A stretch of DNA of 42,410 bases from Chloroflexota bacterium. Its GTDB lineage: Bacteria; Chloroflexota; Anaerolineae; Aggregatilineales; Phototrophicaceae. The position numbers and the translations under genes are program-made. Shown piece after piece: positions 32,637-42,410 of this stretch; within the stretch, counting starts at the first letter, position 1; each line of letters opens with the position of its first letter. The notes under the pieces were generated by a model, which worked only from the letters and a program-made list of their open reading frames with translations, did no database searches and had not been told where the DNA came from. Location: positions 1-42,410 of the forward strand of contig JAPPEU010000045.1 of the NCBI GenBank assembly GCA_028875245.1, given 5' to 3'.

Positions 32637-34052
32637 CTAGTAGGTCCAGGTTCGCGGCAGCGGACGCTCCATCGCCAGCAGTCTCGTGAGCAGCAGTCTG
32701 CGGCATTCCGCAAGCGAGTCTCCGCAGCTGTCGTCTTCGGACACATCATGGTAGGCGCCGGGATCCTTCGCCAGCTCCCAAAGACATTCGCGCCCGTCAG
32801 CATGAATCAAATACTGAAAGCGGGGAGTGCGCAGGCTTTTCCAGCCCGCCGCTTCGGTCAGGGCGACGTCTTTTTTGCGCGCGCCGACGCCAGTCATCGC
32901 GCTGATCAGGCTTTCGCCCTGCATGTATGACGGCCTCTGAATGGCCGCCAGCTCCAGCAGCGTCGGCACGATATCGACAGACTCGACCAGCCTGTCATAG
33001 GTTTCAACCTGCCGGGCGCCGGGGGCGTCAATCACAAGCGGAACGCGGCTGACCGCATCGGGCGCGGGATAACCCTTGCCGAAGCGCAGATGCTCGCCCA
33101 GCCACTCGCCGTGATCCGATGTGAAGACGACGATGGTTTCATCGCGCCGTCCCGCCGCCTCCAGCGCGTCCAGGATGCGCCCGACATAATGATCAACTTC
33201 GCTGATCATCGCGTAGTAGCCGTGCTTGGCCGCGCGCAGCTGGCCATCGGAAAACAGCGCCTTTGAATCGCTCGGCCGCCGCTCGTCGACTTCCGGCGGA
33301 AACGTGGGCGTCGATAAACCGGCCGGGTCATACATATCAAGATATTTCTGGGGGACGATCCAGGGCGCGTGCGGCGAATAGAAGCCGGCGATGCAAAGGA
33401 ATGGCTCAGAGCCCGCCGCCTCAATGAAGTCAATCGTTCGCTCCGCGACGAACGCGCTGTGCGTCAGGTGATCATCAGGGGCGAAGGGAATCGCGCCTTT
33501 ATTGTCGTGCCTGCCGGTCGGCTCGCCCCGATGCGTGATGCCGTCCTTGATGCCCATTGCCCGCTGCCAGACGGCGGTGTTGGGCGGCAATCCCGCGCTG
33601 ATGTGATCCATCTGCTCCGGCGCCCCCCGCCGCACCCAGGCGCGATAGGCGTCTTCGTAGACACCGGGCTCATCGGCGATCTCCAGATGATCGAAGCCAT
33701 AGGCGGGATGCGGCAAGCTGTGATCGCGGTTGGCGTGCGGCAGAAAGTGCAGCTTGCCGATGTTGGCCGTCCGGTAGCCGTATTGCTTGAGCAGGCGCGG
33801 CAGTGTCACGAGATCTTCGGGCACTGGCACGCCCATCTGCGTGATGCCCAGCGTCGACGGATAGCGGCTGGAAAGCATACTGACGCGGCTGGGCATGCAG
33901 ACCGGATTCTGCACAAAATGATGGCTGAAGTTCGTGCCCCGCGCCGCCAGCGCATCAATATTCGGCGTGATGATTTCCGCGTTGCCATTGACGCCGAGTG
34001 CGTCCCAGCGCTGCTGATCGGTGTAGAGGATGAGCATGTTTGGACGCTTCAT
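32637..34052 (-). CDS. C-type sulfatase
   Basis: The 471-residue protein is a second formylglycine-dependent sulfatase. The site CxPxR is C52-M-P-S-R56 (PVCMPSR). Metal-binding D-Q at the N-terminus (YTDQQRWD) and FTSDHGEWLGEH (about 312-323) are clear. GKLHFLP (about 99-105) is in the place of GKWH. No signal peptide is visible. The predicted start, the ATG at 34050-34052, is preceded by GAGAAAGG. It is on the opposite strand to the first sulfatase, convergent with the DHDPS-family gene (5-base gap), and divergent from the phosphorylase. It probably removes sulfate from another position or sugar of the same polymer. Confidence 0.95.
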   Translation of the reverse strand: MKRPNMLILYTDQQRWDALGVNGNAEIITPNIDALAARGTNFSHHFVQNPVCMPSRVSMLSSRYPSTLGITQMGVPVPEDLVTLPRLLKQYGYRTANIGKLHFLPHANRDHSLPHPAYGFDHLEIADEPGVYEDAYRAWVRRGAPEQMDHISAGLPPNTAVWQRAMGIKDGITHRGEPTGRHDNKGAIPFAPDDHLTHSAFVAERTIDFIEAAGSEPFLCIAGFYSPHAPWIVPQKYLDMYDPAGLSTPTFPPEVDERRPSDSKALFSDGQLRAAKHGYYAMISEVDHYVGRILDALEAAGRRDETIVVFTSDHGEWLGEHLRFGKGYPAPDAVSRVPLVIDAPGARQVETYDRLVESVDIVPTLLELAAIQRPSYMQGESLISAMTGVGARKKDVALTEAAGWKSLRTPRFQYLIHADGRECLWELAKDPGAYHDVSEDDSCGDSLAECRRLLLTRLLAMERPLPRTWTY

Positions 34053-34100
34053 CGCTGCGCCTTTCTCGTCGATTCACCCGTGATATTCTAGCGCGATCGT

Positions 34101-34142
34101 GAATGCGGGACGAGGCATTCAGGCTGTAGGGAAATTGCAATT
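34101..34142. promoter_or_regulatory. Two palindromes in the sulfatase-glgP gap
   Basis: GAATGC and GCATTC are separated by 8 bases (34101-34120), and AATTGCAATT (34133-34142) is a perfect 10-base palindrome. They lie in the divergent control region and could be regulator sites. No strong promoter pair was found, so the role is uncertain. Confidence 0.25.
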
Positions 34143-34254
34143 GCCGTTATCATTATGAAGAGGGATGTTGAAACTGAGGCGGCGGCGCCCGCGATAGCGG
34201 AAGTGATCCCGGCGTCGATGGCCCTCGGCTACCAGGCAAAAAAGGAAGAAAATC

Positions 34255-36729
<2,475 letters not shown>

Positions 36730-36822
36730 CCCGGTTCGACGCCATGTCGCATGTCCAATCCAACAACTGTTTAACGCTGTGAACGCACTGTAAAGCGACG
36801 AAACGTCAAATTAGTGGATTAT

Positions 36823-36896
36823 GTAGGGGCGAGCCATTGGGGCGCCCGACGGACATATTCGGAATCGTCAGCGGGCGGCTTTATAAGTCGCCCCTG
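36823..36896. repeat. GTAGGGGCGA-type repeat, copy 4
   Basis: GTAGGGGCGA (36823-36832) faces TCGCCCCTG (36888-36896) in inverted orientation; nine of the ten terminal bases match. The 74-base body is non-coding. It lies in the 405-base gap between glgP and the arabinofuranosidase gene (36730-37134) and is followed 26 bases later by a second copy. Confidence 0.65.
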
Positions 36897-36922
36897 TTTT
36901 ATGCGCCAATTTGGAGTCTCCT

Positions 36923-36999
36923 GTAGGGGCGCCTCGCTGAGACCCCCTCCTTGCGGCATCCGAATTATTCCTGTGGGCGTTTCGCTGAAACTCCCCTAC
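36923..36999. repeat. GTAGGGGCGA-type repeat, copy 5
   Basis: GTAGGGGCG (36923-36931) faces CTCCCCTAC (36991-36999). The right end is a hairpin, GTTTC/GAAAC around GCT (36979-36991). The 77-base length is close to copy 4, so the pair may be a tandem duplication or two insertions. The remaining gap bases carry the arabinofuranosidase upstream region. Confidence 0.65.
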
Positions 37000-37068
37000 A
37001 ACTTTCGTTGCGTTATGGAATGCGGAATAAGGCGAATCCTTTTGCGTGGGCGGCATTTACACGCGCGT

Positions 37069-37096
37069 ATCTACAGATGTCGGTATGATTGTAGAT
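37069..37096. promoter_or_regulatory. Inverted repeat upstream of the arabinofuranosidase gene
   Basis: ATCTACA (37069-37075) and TGTAGAT (37090-37096) form a perfect inverted repeat with a 14-base spacer. A -10-like TATGAT lies inside the spacer (37084-37089), so a protein bound here could control the promoter. No good -35 box was found. Confidence 0.35.
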
Positions 37097-37134
37097 GGAC
37101 TCTTACACATCAAAAAAAGAGTGAGGAAATTGGA

Positions 37135-38643
37135 ATGAGCCAATCCGAAACTGCGCGCGTCACCATCGACACGAAACGCGTTATCAGTGAGATATCGCCG
37201 CTGCTATTCAGCGGATTCGCCGAGCACCTGGGGCGCTGCATCTACGAGGGCATTTACGACCCGGCGTCGCCACAGGCCGACGAGTACGGATTGCGGGCGG
37301 ATGTCCTGGCGGCGCTGCGCGAACTGAACTTGCGCGCCATGCGTTATCCCGGCGGCAACTTCGTCAGCGGCTACCGCTGGGAAGATGGCATCGGACCAAA
37401 AGACCAGCGGCCGCGCCGGCGCGAAATGGCTTGGCAGTCGATCGAAACCAACCAGTTCGGCACGGATGAGTTCATCCGCTTCTGCCGCGAAATCGGGACG
37501 GAGCCGATGCTGGCGGTGAACCTGGGCACGGGGACGATTCAAGACGCGGCGAATCTGGTCGAATACTGCAATGCGCAGACAGGCAGCCATTACGCCGATT
37601 TGCGCGCGGCAAACGGCAGCGCGTCGCCCTACGCGGTCAAGTACTGGTGCCTTGGCAACGAAATGGACGGAATCTGGCAGATTGGCCATCTCGATGCCGT
37701 CGACTATGCGAAGAAAGCGAGCGAGGCAGCCAAATTGATGCGCCTGCAGGACAAATCGATTGAGCTGGTCCTCTGTGGCTCGTCCAGCTCAAAAATGCCC
37801 ACCTATCCGGATTGGGATCGGATCGGCCTGGAGATCTGCTGGGACCTGGTGCAGTATCACTCGATGCACTATTACGCTGACAACAGTGACGACGACACGG
37901 GGAGTTACCTCGCGCTCAGCGCCGAGCTTGAAGATTATGTCGACACCGTCGCCGCCGTCTTGCGCACTGTCAAAGCCAAGAGGCGTTCGAAGCACGAAGT
38001 TTATCTGTCCTGGGATGAGTGGAACGTCTGGTACAAGGCGCGTGAAGCGACAGATTTGCGCGGTGGCTGGAAGGAAGCGCCCCCGCTGCTGGAAGAGGTC
38101 TACAACCTGGAGGACGCGTTGGTGGTGGCTACTTGGCTCAATGTTTTCCTGCGGCGCGCCGACGTGCTCAAGATCGCCTGCATCGCCCAGATTGTCAACG
38201 TCATCGCCCCGATTCTGACGACTAGCGACAAGCTGCTCAAGCAATCAATCTATTATCCCCTGCTGATGTTCAGCCAGATGGCCCGCGGCAACTCGCTCGA
38301 TCTGCTCGTCGAAGCGCCGCGGTATGAGACCAAGAAATTCGGCGACATGCCGTTGCTGGACGTTTCCTCAGCGCACGACGCCGAAGCCGGCGCGCACAGC
38401 CTGTTCATCGTCAATCGCAGCTTGAGCGAGCCAACCCCGCTTGAGATTCGCTGGCAGGACATTAAACCGACGCGCGTCAGAACGGCGCAGCAGCTTGCCG
38501 GCCCAGACCCAGCGGCCTTCAACAGTTGGGAGCAGCCCAATCGCCTGACGACGCGGCCGATAGACAAGCCTGAGATTGTAGATGGCGTGGCGCGGCTGAG
38601 CCTGCCGCCGCTTTCATTCACCGCTTTGGGCGTCGAGCTGTAA
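37135..38643 (+). CDS. GH51 alpha-L-arabinofuranosidase
   Basis: The 502-residue enzyme is a family 51 glycoside hydrolase that removes alpha-L-arabinofuranosyl residues from arabinan, arabinoxylan or related oligosaccharides. The acid/base is E176 (CLGNEMDG) and the nucleophile is E295 (WDEWNVWY), the same positions as in well-studied GH51 enzymes. [19 protein letters not shown] (about 65-83) is a family motif. The C-terminal beta domain (about 400-502) ends in [14 protein letters not shown]. There is no signal peptide, so it acts in the cytoplasm on imported sugars. The ATG at 37135 follows GAGG; 107 upstream in-frame codons run through the repeats and are rejected. Confidence 0.96.
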   Translation: MSQSETARVTIDTKRVISEISPLLFSGFAEHLGRCIYEGIYDPASPQADEYGLRADVLAALRELNLRAMRYPGGNFVSGYRWEDGIGPKDQRPRRREMAWQSIETNQFGTDEFIRFCREIGTEPMLAVNLGTGTIQDAANLVEYCNAQTGSHYADLRAANGSASPYAVKYWCLGNEMDGIWQIGHLDAVDYAKKASEAAKLMRLQDKSIELVLCGSSSSKMPTYPDWDRIGLEICWDLVQYHSMHYYADNSDDDTGSYLALSAELEDYVDTVAAVLRTVKAKRRSKHEVYLSWDEWNVWYKAREATDLRGGWKEAPPLLEEVYNLEDALVVATWLNVFLRRADVLKIACIAQIVNVIAPILTTSDKLLKQSIYYPLLMFSQMARGNSLDLLVEAPRYETKKFGDMPLLDVSSAHDAEAGAHSLFIVNRSLSEPTPLEIRWQDIKPTRVRTAQQLAGPDPAAFNSWEQPNRLTTRPIDKPEIVDGVARLSLPPLSFTALGVEL

Positions 38644-38652
38644 CGCGCGGCT

Positions 38653-39702
38653 TCAGCTGATGCGCGGCTCGGAATGGACGGCGACCCGTCGGCCTTCGTC
38701 GTTTGAGGCGACAGCGGCCAGCATGATTTCGGAGATGTGGCGCGCGGTCCACAAGTTTGATATTTGCGGCTGAGAACCGGCCAGAATGCAGCGCAGCCAC
38801 TCTTCATGCTGATTGAGCGCCGGCGCCGGCAAGATCTCATCGACGAGCGGTTCCGCCCATTCCCGTTCGTATGAGCTGGGACGAATGAAGTCGATGACAT
38901 CGCCGCGCAGAACGAGCTTGCCGGCCGTGCCATGCACACGCAGAAACGATGAGCGCGCCGGGTCACACCAGCCGGTTTCGGCCGTCGCCAGGGCGCCGTT
39001 GGCGAATTCCAATATCAAGGCGGCGGTATCTTCCAGGGCTGTTGGTTTGTCAACGGTCGTCATACGCGCGGTGACGAAATCCACCTTGCCCAATAGCGCG
39101 ACCAGATTGGCGATGGAATAGACGCCCATATCGAGCAGGGCGCCGCCGCCAGCCGTATCGACATCGAAGAACCACAGGTCGCCTTCCACCCGCGGTTCTT
39201 CGAAGGCGTCGGCGACTTCGGCGTAGTAGATTTCGGGGCCGCCGTGGCTATGCCGGGCGAGCGCGCCGGAGACCTTGCCAACAGCGCCCGCGGCCAATTG
39301 TCGCTTCATCTCGTAGACCGCCGCGTCAAATGACGGCCGGCAGTAAACGACCTGCCGCGGACGCGATTCGCTCGCCGCAACCAGCTGATCCGCCTCGTCG
39401 ATCGCCGTGCAGAGGGGCTTCTGCATGAACAGGTGCAGCCCGCGCTCCAGAACGGCCAGGCCGGCTTCGGCGTGCAAAGGATGCGGCAGGGCAACAATGA
39501 CGGCGTCCAGATCATCATCGGCGAGCAGATCCGCCCAGGACATCGAATAGCGCGGCAAATCGAAGCGTTGGCAGAGCAGGCGCAAGCGATGTTCCCGGCG
39601 CCCGCAAATGTGGGTCACGCGCATGCCGTCGACCGCGGCGATCTCGGGCAGGTGGCTGAGCGCGGCTATCCCGCCAGCGCCGAGTATGCCGACATTAATC
39701 AT
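38653..39702 (-). CDS. Gfo/Idh/MocA-family oxidoreductase
   Basis: The 349-residue protein has an N-terminal Rossmann domain (GILGAGGIAALSHLP, about residues 5-19) that binds NAD(P), and the Gfo/Idh/MocA C-terminal domain with GGGALLDMGVYSI. The usual EKP motif is Q94-K-P96, and the usual histidine after GG..LD.G is Y, so catalysis may be altered. Family members oxidise or epimerise sugars and inositols. The start ATG overlaps the stop of the upstream isomerase-like gene (ATGATTAA), a translational-coupling arrangement. It is the last gene of the S9 peptidase-isomerase-dehydrogenase operon. Confidence 0.92.
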   Translation of the reverse strand: MINVGILGAGGIAALSHLPEIAAVDGMRVTHICGRREHRLRLLCQRFDLPRYSMSWADLLADDDLDAVIVALPHPLHAEAGLAVLERGLHLFMQKPLCTAIDEADQLVAASESRPRQVVYCRPSFDAAVYEMKRQLAAGAVGKVSGALARHSHGGPEIYYAEVADAFEEPRVEGDLWFFDVDTAGGGALLDMGVYSIANLVALLGKVDFVTARMTTVDKPTALEDTAALILEFANGALATAETGWCDPARSSFLRVHGTAGKLVLRGDVIDFIRPSSYEREWAEPLVDEILPAPALNQHEEWLRCILAGSQPQISNLWTARHISEIMLAAVASNDEGRRVAVHSEPRIS

Positions 39703-40528
39703 CGAGATAAGCTCGCAGGAAGGCGTAGCTGCGCCTTATGGACCCGATCATGTCTTCATTGCCGGTTTCGTCTTCAATCGCGAGGACGCCGCTGTATCCG
39801 ATATCTTTCAGCGCTTTGATGTAGCCATCCCAGGGCACGAGCCCCTCGCCGCAGGTGGCCTGCATCGTCTCTGGATTCCAATCTTTCGCGTGGGTATGGA
39901 TGATCTTGTCACCCAGAGCATGGACGCCCCGGATAGTGCCCGCATCCGAACCGAAACGCAGCAGATTGCAGGGATCGTAATTTACTTTGAGCCAGGGGCT
40001 GCCGACCTCGTCGATGAATTCGCCGAGGGCCTGGGGCGATTCCTGCCCGGTTTCCAGCGCAAAGTATACACCCAGTTTCCCGCCATGTTCCACGATCTCG
40101 CCAACCGACGCGAGCAATGTACGATAGGCGGGGTCCGACTTGTCTTCGGGCAGGACGCCGGCGTGCGTCGTGACGATATTCCCGCCCATTTCCGCGCTGG
40201 TTTCGAGGGCCTGCTTGGTTTTGTCGATGCGCCACTGAAGCCCATCCCTCTCTTCCAAGCCGCCGTAGGTCACGGCGCCCTGCAGCTGGGCGCAGAACCC
40301 GCTGAAAGTCAAACCAAGCGATTCAGCAATCCGGCGCAGCTCGCGCCGGTCCGCATCGGAGCCGACCTCCGGATCGAGAACGCAGGGACTGAACTCGAAA
40401 TCGACGACCCAGGGCTGCACCGATGTACAGCCGATTTCGGCGGCGATCTCCATTTGCCGCGCCAGCGCAGCGACATCGGGTGTCGCCCCCAAGGTCCATA
40501 ACGCGCAGCCAATCGACATTTCGCTCAT
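39695..40528 (-). CDS. Xylose-isomerase-like sugar epimerase/isomerase family protein
   Basis: The 277-residue TIM-barrel protein belongs to the AP-endonuclease-2/xylose-isomerase-like family. Likely metal ligands are in FALETGQE (E at about 155), VNYDPCN (D at about 180), IHTHAKDW (H at about 208) and LAIEDETG (E at about 253). The ATG at 40526-40528 is chosen because AAGAGGAC precedes it; an upstream TTG is less likely. It overlaps the Gfo/Idh gene by eight bases. Isomerase plus Gfo/Idh dehydrogenase pairs are common in sugar and inositol catabolism, so the two probably act in sequence on one sugar. Confidence 0.9.
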   Translation of the reverse strand: MSEMSIGCALWTLGATPDVAALARQMEIAAEIGCTSVQPWVVDFEFSPCVLDPEVGSDADRRELRRIAESLGLTFSGFCAQLQGAVTYGGLEERDGLQWRIDKTKQALETSAEMGGNIVTTHAGVLPEDKSDPAYRTLLASVGEIVEHGGKLGVYFALETGQESPQALGEFIDEVGSPWLKVNYDPCNLLRFGSDAGTIRGVHALGDKIIHTHAKDWNPETMQATCGEGLVPWDGYIKALKDIGYSGVLAIEDETGNEDMIGSIRRSYAFLRAYLDD

Positions 40529-40578
40529 GGTTTTGTCCTCTTCTTTCGTCAATGCTGTCCGCTACCAATGTTAGCAAA

Positions 40579-42255
40579 TCAATTGCGCTCGTTCAGCAGA
40601 TACTTCAGGAACCAGGCGACGATGGCTGTCGCGGCTGTTATGCGATTCTGCTCGTTGTGGAAGCCATGCCCCTCGTCGGGAAACAGAATGTAATCCACCG
40701 GCACATCCCGCCGCCGCAGGGCCGCGACAACCTGTTCCGCCTCGCAGACCGGCACATTGGTATCGTTGGCGCCATGCAGCAGCAGAGTCGGCGCGCGGAC
40801 GCGATCCAGCCGGTGAACGGGCGATAGCGCGTCCAGCAGGTCGCCCTCGGATTCAGGATCGCCATATTCGACTTTCGATATGCTGGCCATCCAGGGTTCC
40901 GTGCCGGCAAAGAATGTCTTGAAGTTGACGACGCCATAAAGGTTGACGCCGGCGGCGAAAAGCGTCGGAAACTCGGCCAAGCCCGCCATCGTCATATAAC
41001 CGCCGTAAGACCCTCCCATGATGCCCAGCCGCCCACGCTCGGCGATGCCGGCGTCAACCAAGAATCGCGCTGTCGAGGCGATGTCTTGGATGGCATCGAA
41101 GCGCAAGGCGCCATTGTCCAGATTGACGAAGCGCAGCCCGAAACCGGATGATCCCCGCACATTGGGCGCGAAAACGGCAATCCCTTGCGCCAGCAGCGCC
41201 TGATACTCGTAACGGAAACGCGGCTGTTCCTGGCCTTCCGGCCCGCCGTGGAAGCTAACTACCGTGGGATAAGGCGCAGCGCCATGACGCGGCGCATAGT
41301 GCCAGCCCGACAGGGGCAAGCCGTCATGCGCCGTATAATTCAACAAGCGAGCTTCGGCAAGCGCCGCCAGTTCAATGCCGGCGTGAGGGCTGCGCGCAAG
41401 CTGCTTTAATTCGCCGGAATCAGTATCCAAGGCATAGATTTCTTGCGGCAGCCGCGCGCCAGTGATGCACATCGCCAATGACGACCCAGCGGGCGAAAAC
41501 CGGAGCGATTCGACAACTTCGCCCGGCAGATCAATCACTCGTCCGGGCTTGTTGCCCGGCAATTGCGTCAACTCCAGTTCATGCCTGCCGGCGATATTCC
41601 AGACGAGCGCCGCCATGGCGTCATCGCGGCAGAGGGCGAACTCGACCAGTTCAGCATCGTCGCGCGCGCGGAGGATGCGCCAATCGGCATCAGCCGCCAA
41701 ATCCAGGCGGCACAGGCAGGCCATATCCCGGTCACGATTCGAAATCGCATAGACCGCGCCTCCATCCGGAGAAAAGCGCGCGTTTTCAAAGCTGGCGGGG
41801 GCTTGGTGCGCGGTCAGCAGCTTGCTCTCGCCGTCAAGGGCATCAACCAGGTAGATGTTGGAATCGCCGCGGTGCAGGACGCGCTTGACCAAGAGTTTGC
41901 AGCCATCCGCATTCGCGTCTTCAATGGTGGCGGTACCGGCGCCACCGGTCAGTCTCCTGGAAGCGCCGGTTTCGATATTCAGGCGAAAGCAAGCCATCGA
42001 ATCGGCGGCTTCGCTATTCGACGAATACAGGAGCCCGCGCCCGTCCTTCGTCCAAGCGCCAAGCCAATTATTGCTGGACCCGCCCGCGGTCAGGCGCCGC
42101 CGATCGCCGCCATTTGGACGGAGGATGTCAATTTGCGTATTCATCCCGCCGCCGGGCGCCAGTTCGACCGCCAGCCATTCGCCATCCGGCGACCACTGCA
42201 CGCGGGTTGGCTGCTCATCACTTGCCGTCAGCGGGACAGCCAAGAGCAAGATCAC
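40579..42255 (-). CDS. S9-family (prolyl oligopeptidase-like) peptidase
   Basis: The 558-residue protein has an N-terminal beta-propeller (about residues 15-300, with repeats of the WSPDGEWLAV type) and a C-terminal alpha/beta-hydrolase domain. The triad is S416 (GGSYGGY), D498 (HGANDTNVP) and H530 (DEGHGF). It is probably a cytoplasmic aminopeptidase or acylaminoacyl-peptidase. The GTG at 42253-42255 is the start. A TTGACA-17-TATATT promoter ends eight bases before it, which predicts a leaderless or nearly leaderless mRNA. The propeller is somewhat shorter than usual for the family. The isomerase gene begins 50 bases after its stop, suggesting an operon. Confidence 0.9.
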   Translation of the reverse strand: MILLLAVPLTASDEQPTRVQWSPDGEWLAVELAPGGGMNTQIDILRPNGGDRRRLTAGGSSNNWLGAWTKDGRGLLYSSNSEAADSMACFRLNIETGASRRLTGGAGTATIEDANADGCKLLVKRVLHRGDSNIYLVDALDGESKLLTAHQAPASFENARFSPDGGAVYAISNRDRDMACLCRLDLAADADWRILRARDDAELVEFALCRDDAMAALVWNIAGRHELELTQLPGNKPGRVIDLPGEVVESLRFSPAGSSLAMCITGARLPQEIYALDTDSGELKQLARSPHAGIELAALAEARLLNYTAHDGLPLSGWHYAPRHGAAPYPTVVSFHGGPEGQEQPRFRYEYQALLAQGIAVFAPNVRGSSGFGLRFVNLDNGALRFDAIQDIASTARFLVDAGIAERGRLGIMGGSYGGYMTMAGLAEFPTLFAAGVNLYGVVNFKTFFAGTEPWMASISKVEYGDPESEGDLLDALSPVHRLDRVRAPTLLLHGANDTNVPVCEAEQVVAALRRRDVPVDYILFPDEGHGFHNEQNRITAATAIVAWFLKYLLNERN

Positions 42256-42263
42256 CGGTAGAG

Positions 42264-42292
42264 AATATACTATTTCGCCTATACCTTGTCAA
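42264..42292 (-). promoter_or_regulatory. Promoter of the S9 peptidase operon
   Basis: On the minus strand, a perfect TTGACA (42287-42292), 17 bases and TATATT (42264-42269) form a strong sigma-70 promoter. The predicted start of transcription is within about three bases of the GTG start codon. The remaining bases to the window end (42293-42410) show no gene or other element that I can support. Confidence 0.7.
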
Positions 42293-42410
42293 ACCTGCAA
42301 GTGCCTTATGAAAAGCGTCACTTCAGTTATATTCGCATCACAATAGGCTCATAATGCAGGGCAATCGCTTCAAAATTAGTGGAAAGGAAACGTCAGAAAG
42401 GCTCAATCAT

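Noticed and set aside
36823..36999. Repeats as a CRISPR array
   Set aside because: Only two units, unequal bodies, inverted ends rather than direct repeats, and no cas genes.
36814..37134. N-terminal extension of the GH51 gene through the repeats
   Set aside because: It translates repeat DNA and lies before a good ribosome site and the normal GH51 start at 37135.

Overview
The window is a contiguous bacterial chromosome segment of moderately high GC with tightly packed genes on both strands. The best guess at lineage is Chloroflexota (Anaerolineae/Caldilineae-like). This rests on the Thr/Pro-rich LysM lipoprotein, the sugar-ABC/sulfatase/PhyH/Gfo-Idh repertoire, and short intergenic elements bordered by GTAGGGGCGA. 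It is an inference from gene style; no 16S gene is present. No phage, integrase, transposase or CRISPR array was seen.

Region 1 (1-9.3 kb) is mostly household. It holds tRNA-Gln(CUG) with its own promoter and terminator, two membrane proteins of unknown role, an AlbA_2/HATPase_c_4 regulator-like protein, ribosomal protein L19, a LysM lipoprotein, undecaprenyl-diphosphatase, the CrcB fluoride channel, an MFS exporter and a free-standing B3/B4 (PheRS-beta-like) domain protein.

Region 2 (9.3-18.1 kb) is mixed metabolism: a SAM methyltransferase, a TSUP (TauE/SafE) permease, a PLP aminotransferase divergent from a ThDP enzyme, an L-lactate-permease family transporter, and an SDR/amidase gene pair.

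Region 3 (18.2-42.4 kb) is a large carbohydrate and organic-acid catabolic island. A xylose-isomerase-like TIM-barrel protein and a LacI regulator, with a near-perfect operator over its own promoter, precede a plus-strand run: sugar-binding protein, two permeases, C-type sulfatase, an unrecognised probable beta-structured protein, a PhyH dioxygenase, an FAD oxidoreductase with C-terminal beta domains, and a second PhyH-like protein. Around it lie an enolase-superfamily acid-sugar dehydratase divergent from a DHDPS-family lyase (together a plausible non-phosphorylative dehydratase/aldolase pair), a second sulfatase, an alpha-glucan phosphorylase, a GH51 arabinofuranosidase, and a minus-strand operon of S9 peptidase, sugar isomerase-like protein and Gfo/Idh dehydrogenase.

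The most promising unusual system is the 20.5-30.5 kb run, which couples sugar import and desulfation to two Fe/2OG-type oxygenases and a flavoprotein. One of the oxygenases lacks the usual iron-binding carboxylate (HxG instead of HxD). Other points of note are at least five copies or parts of a hairpin repeat, one of which supplies the amidase stop codon, and two genes whose promoters predict leaderless or nearly leaderless mRNAs.
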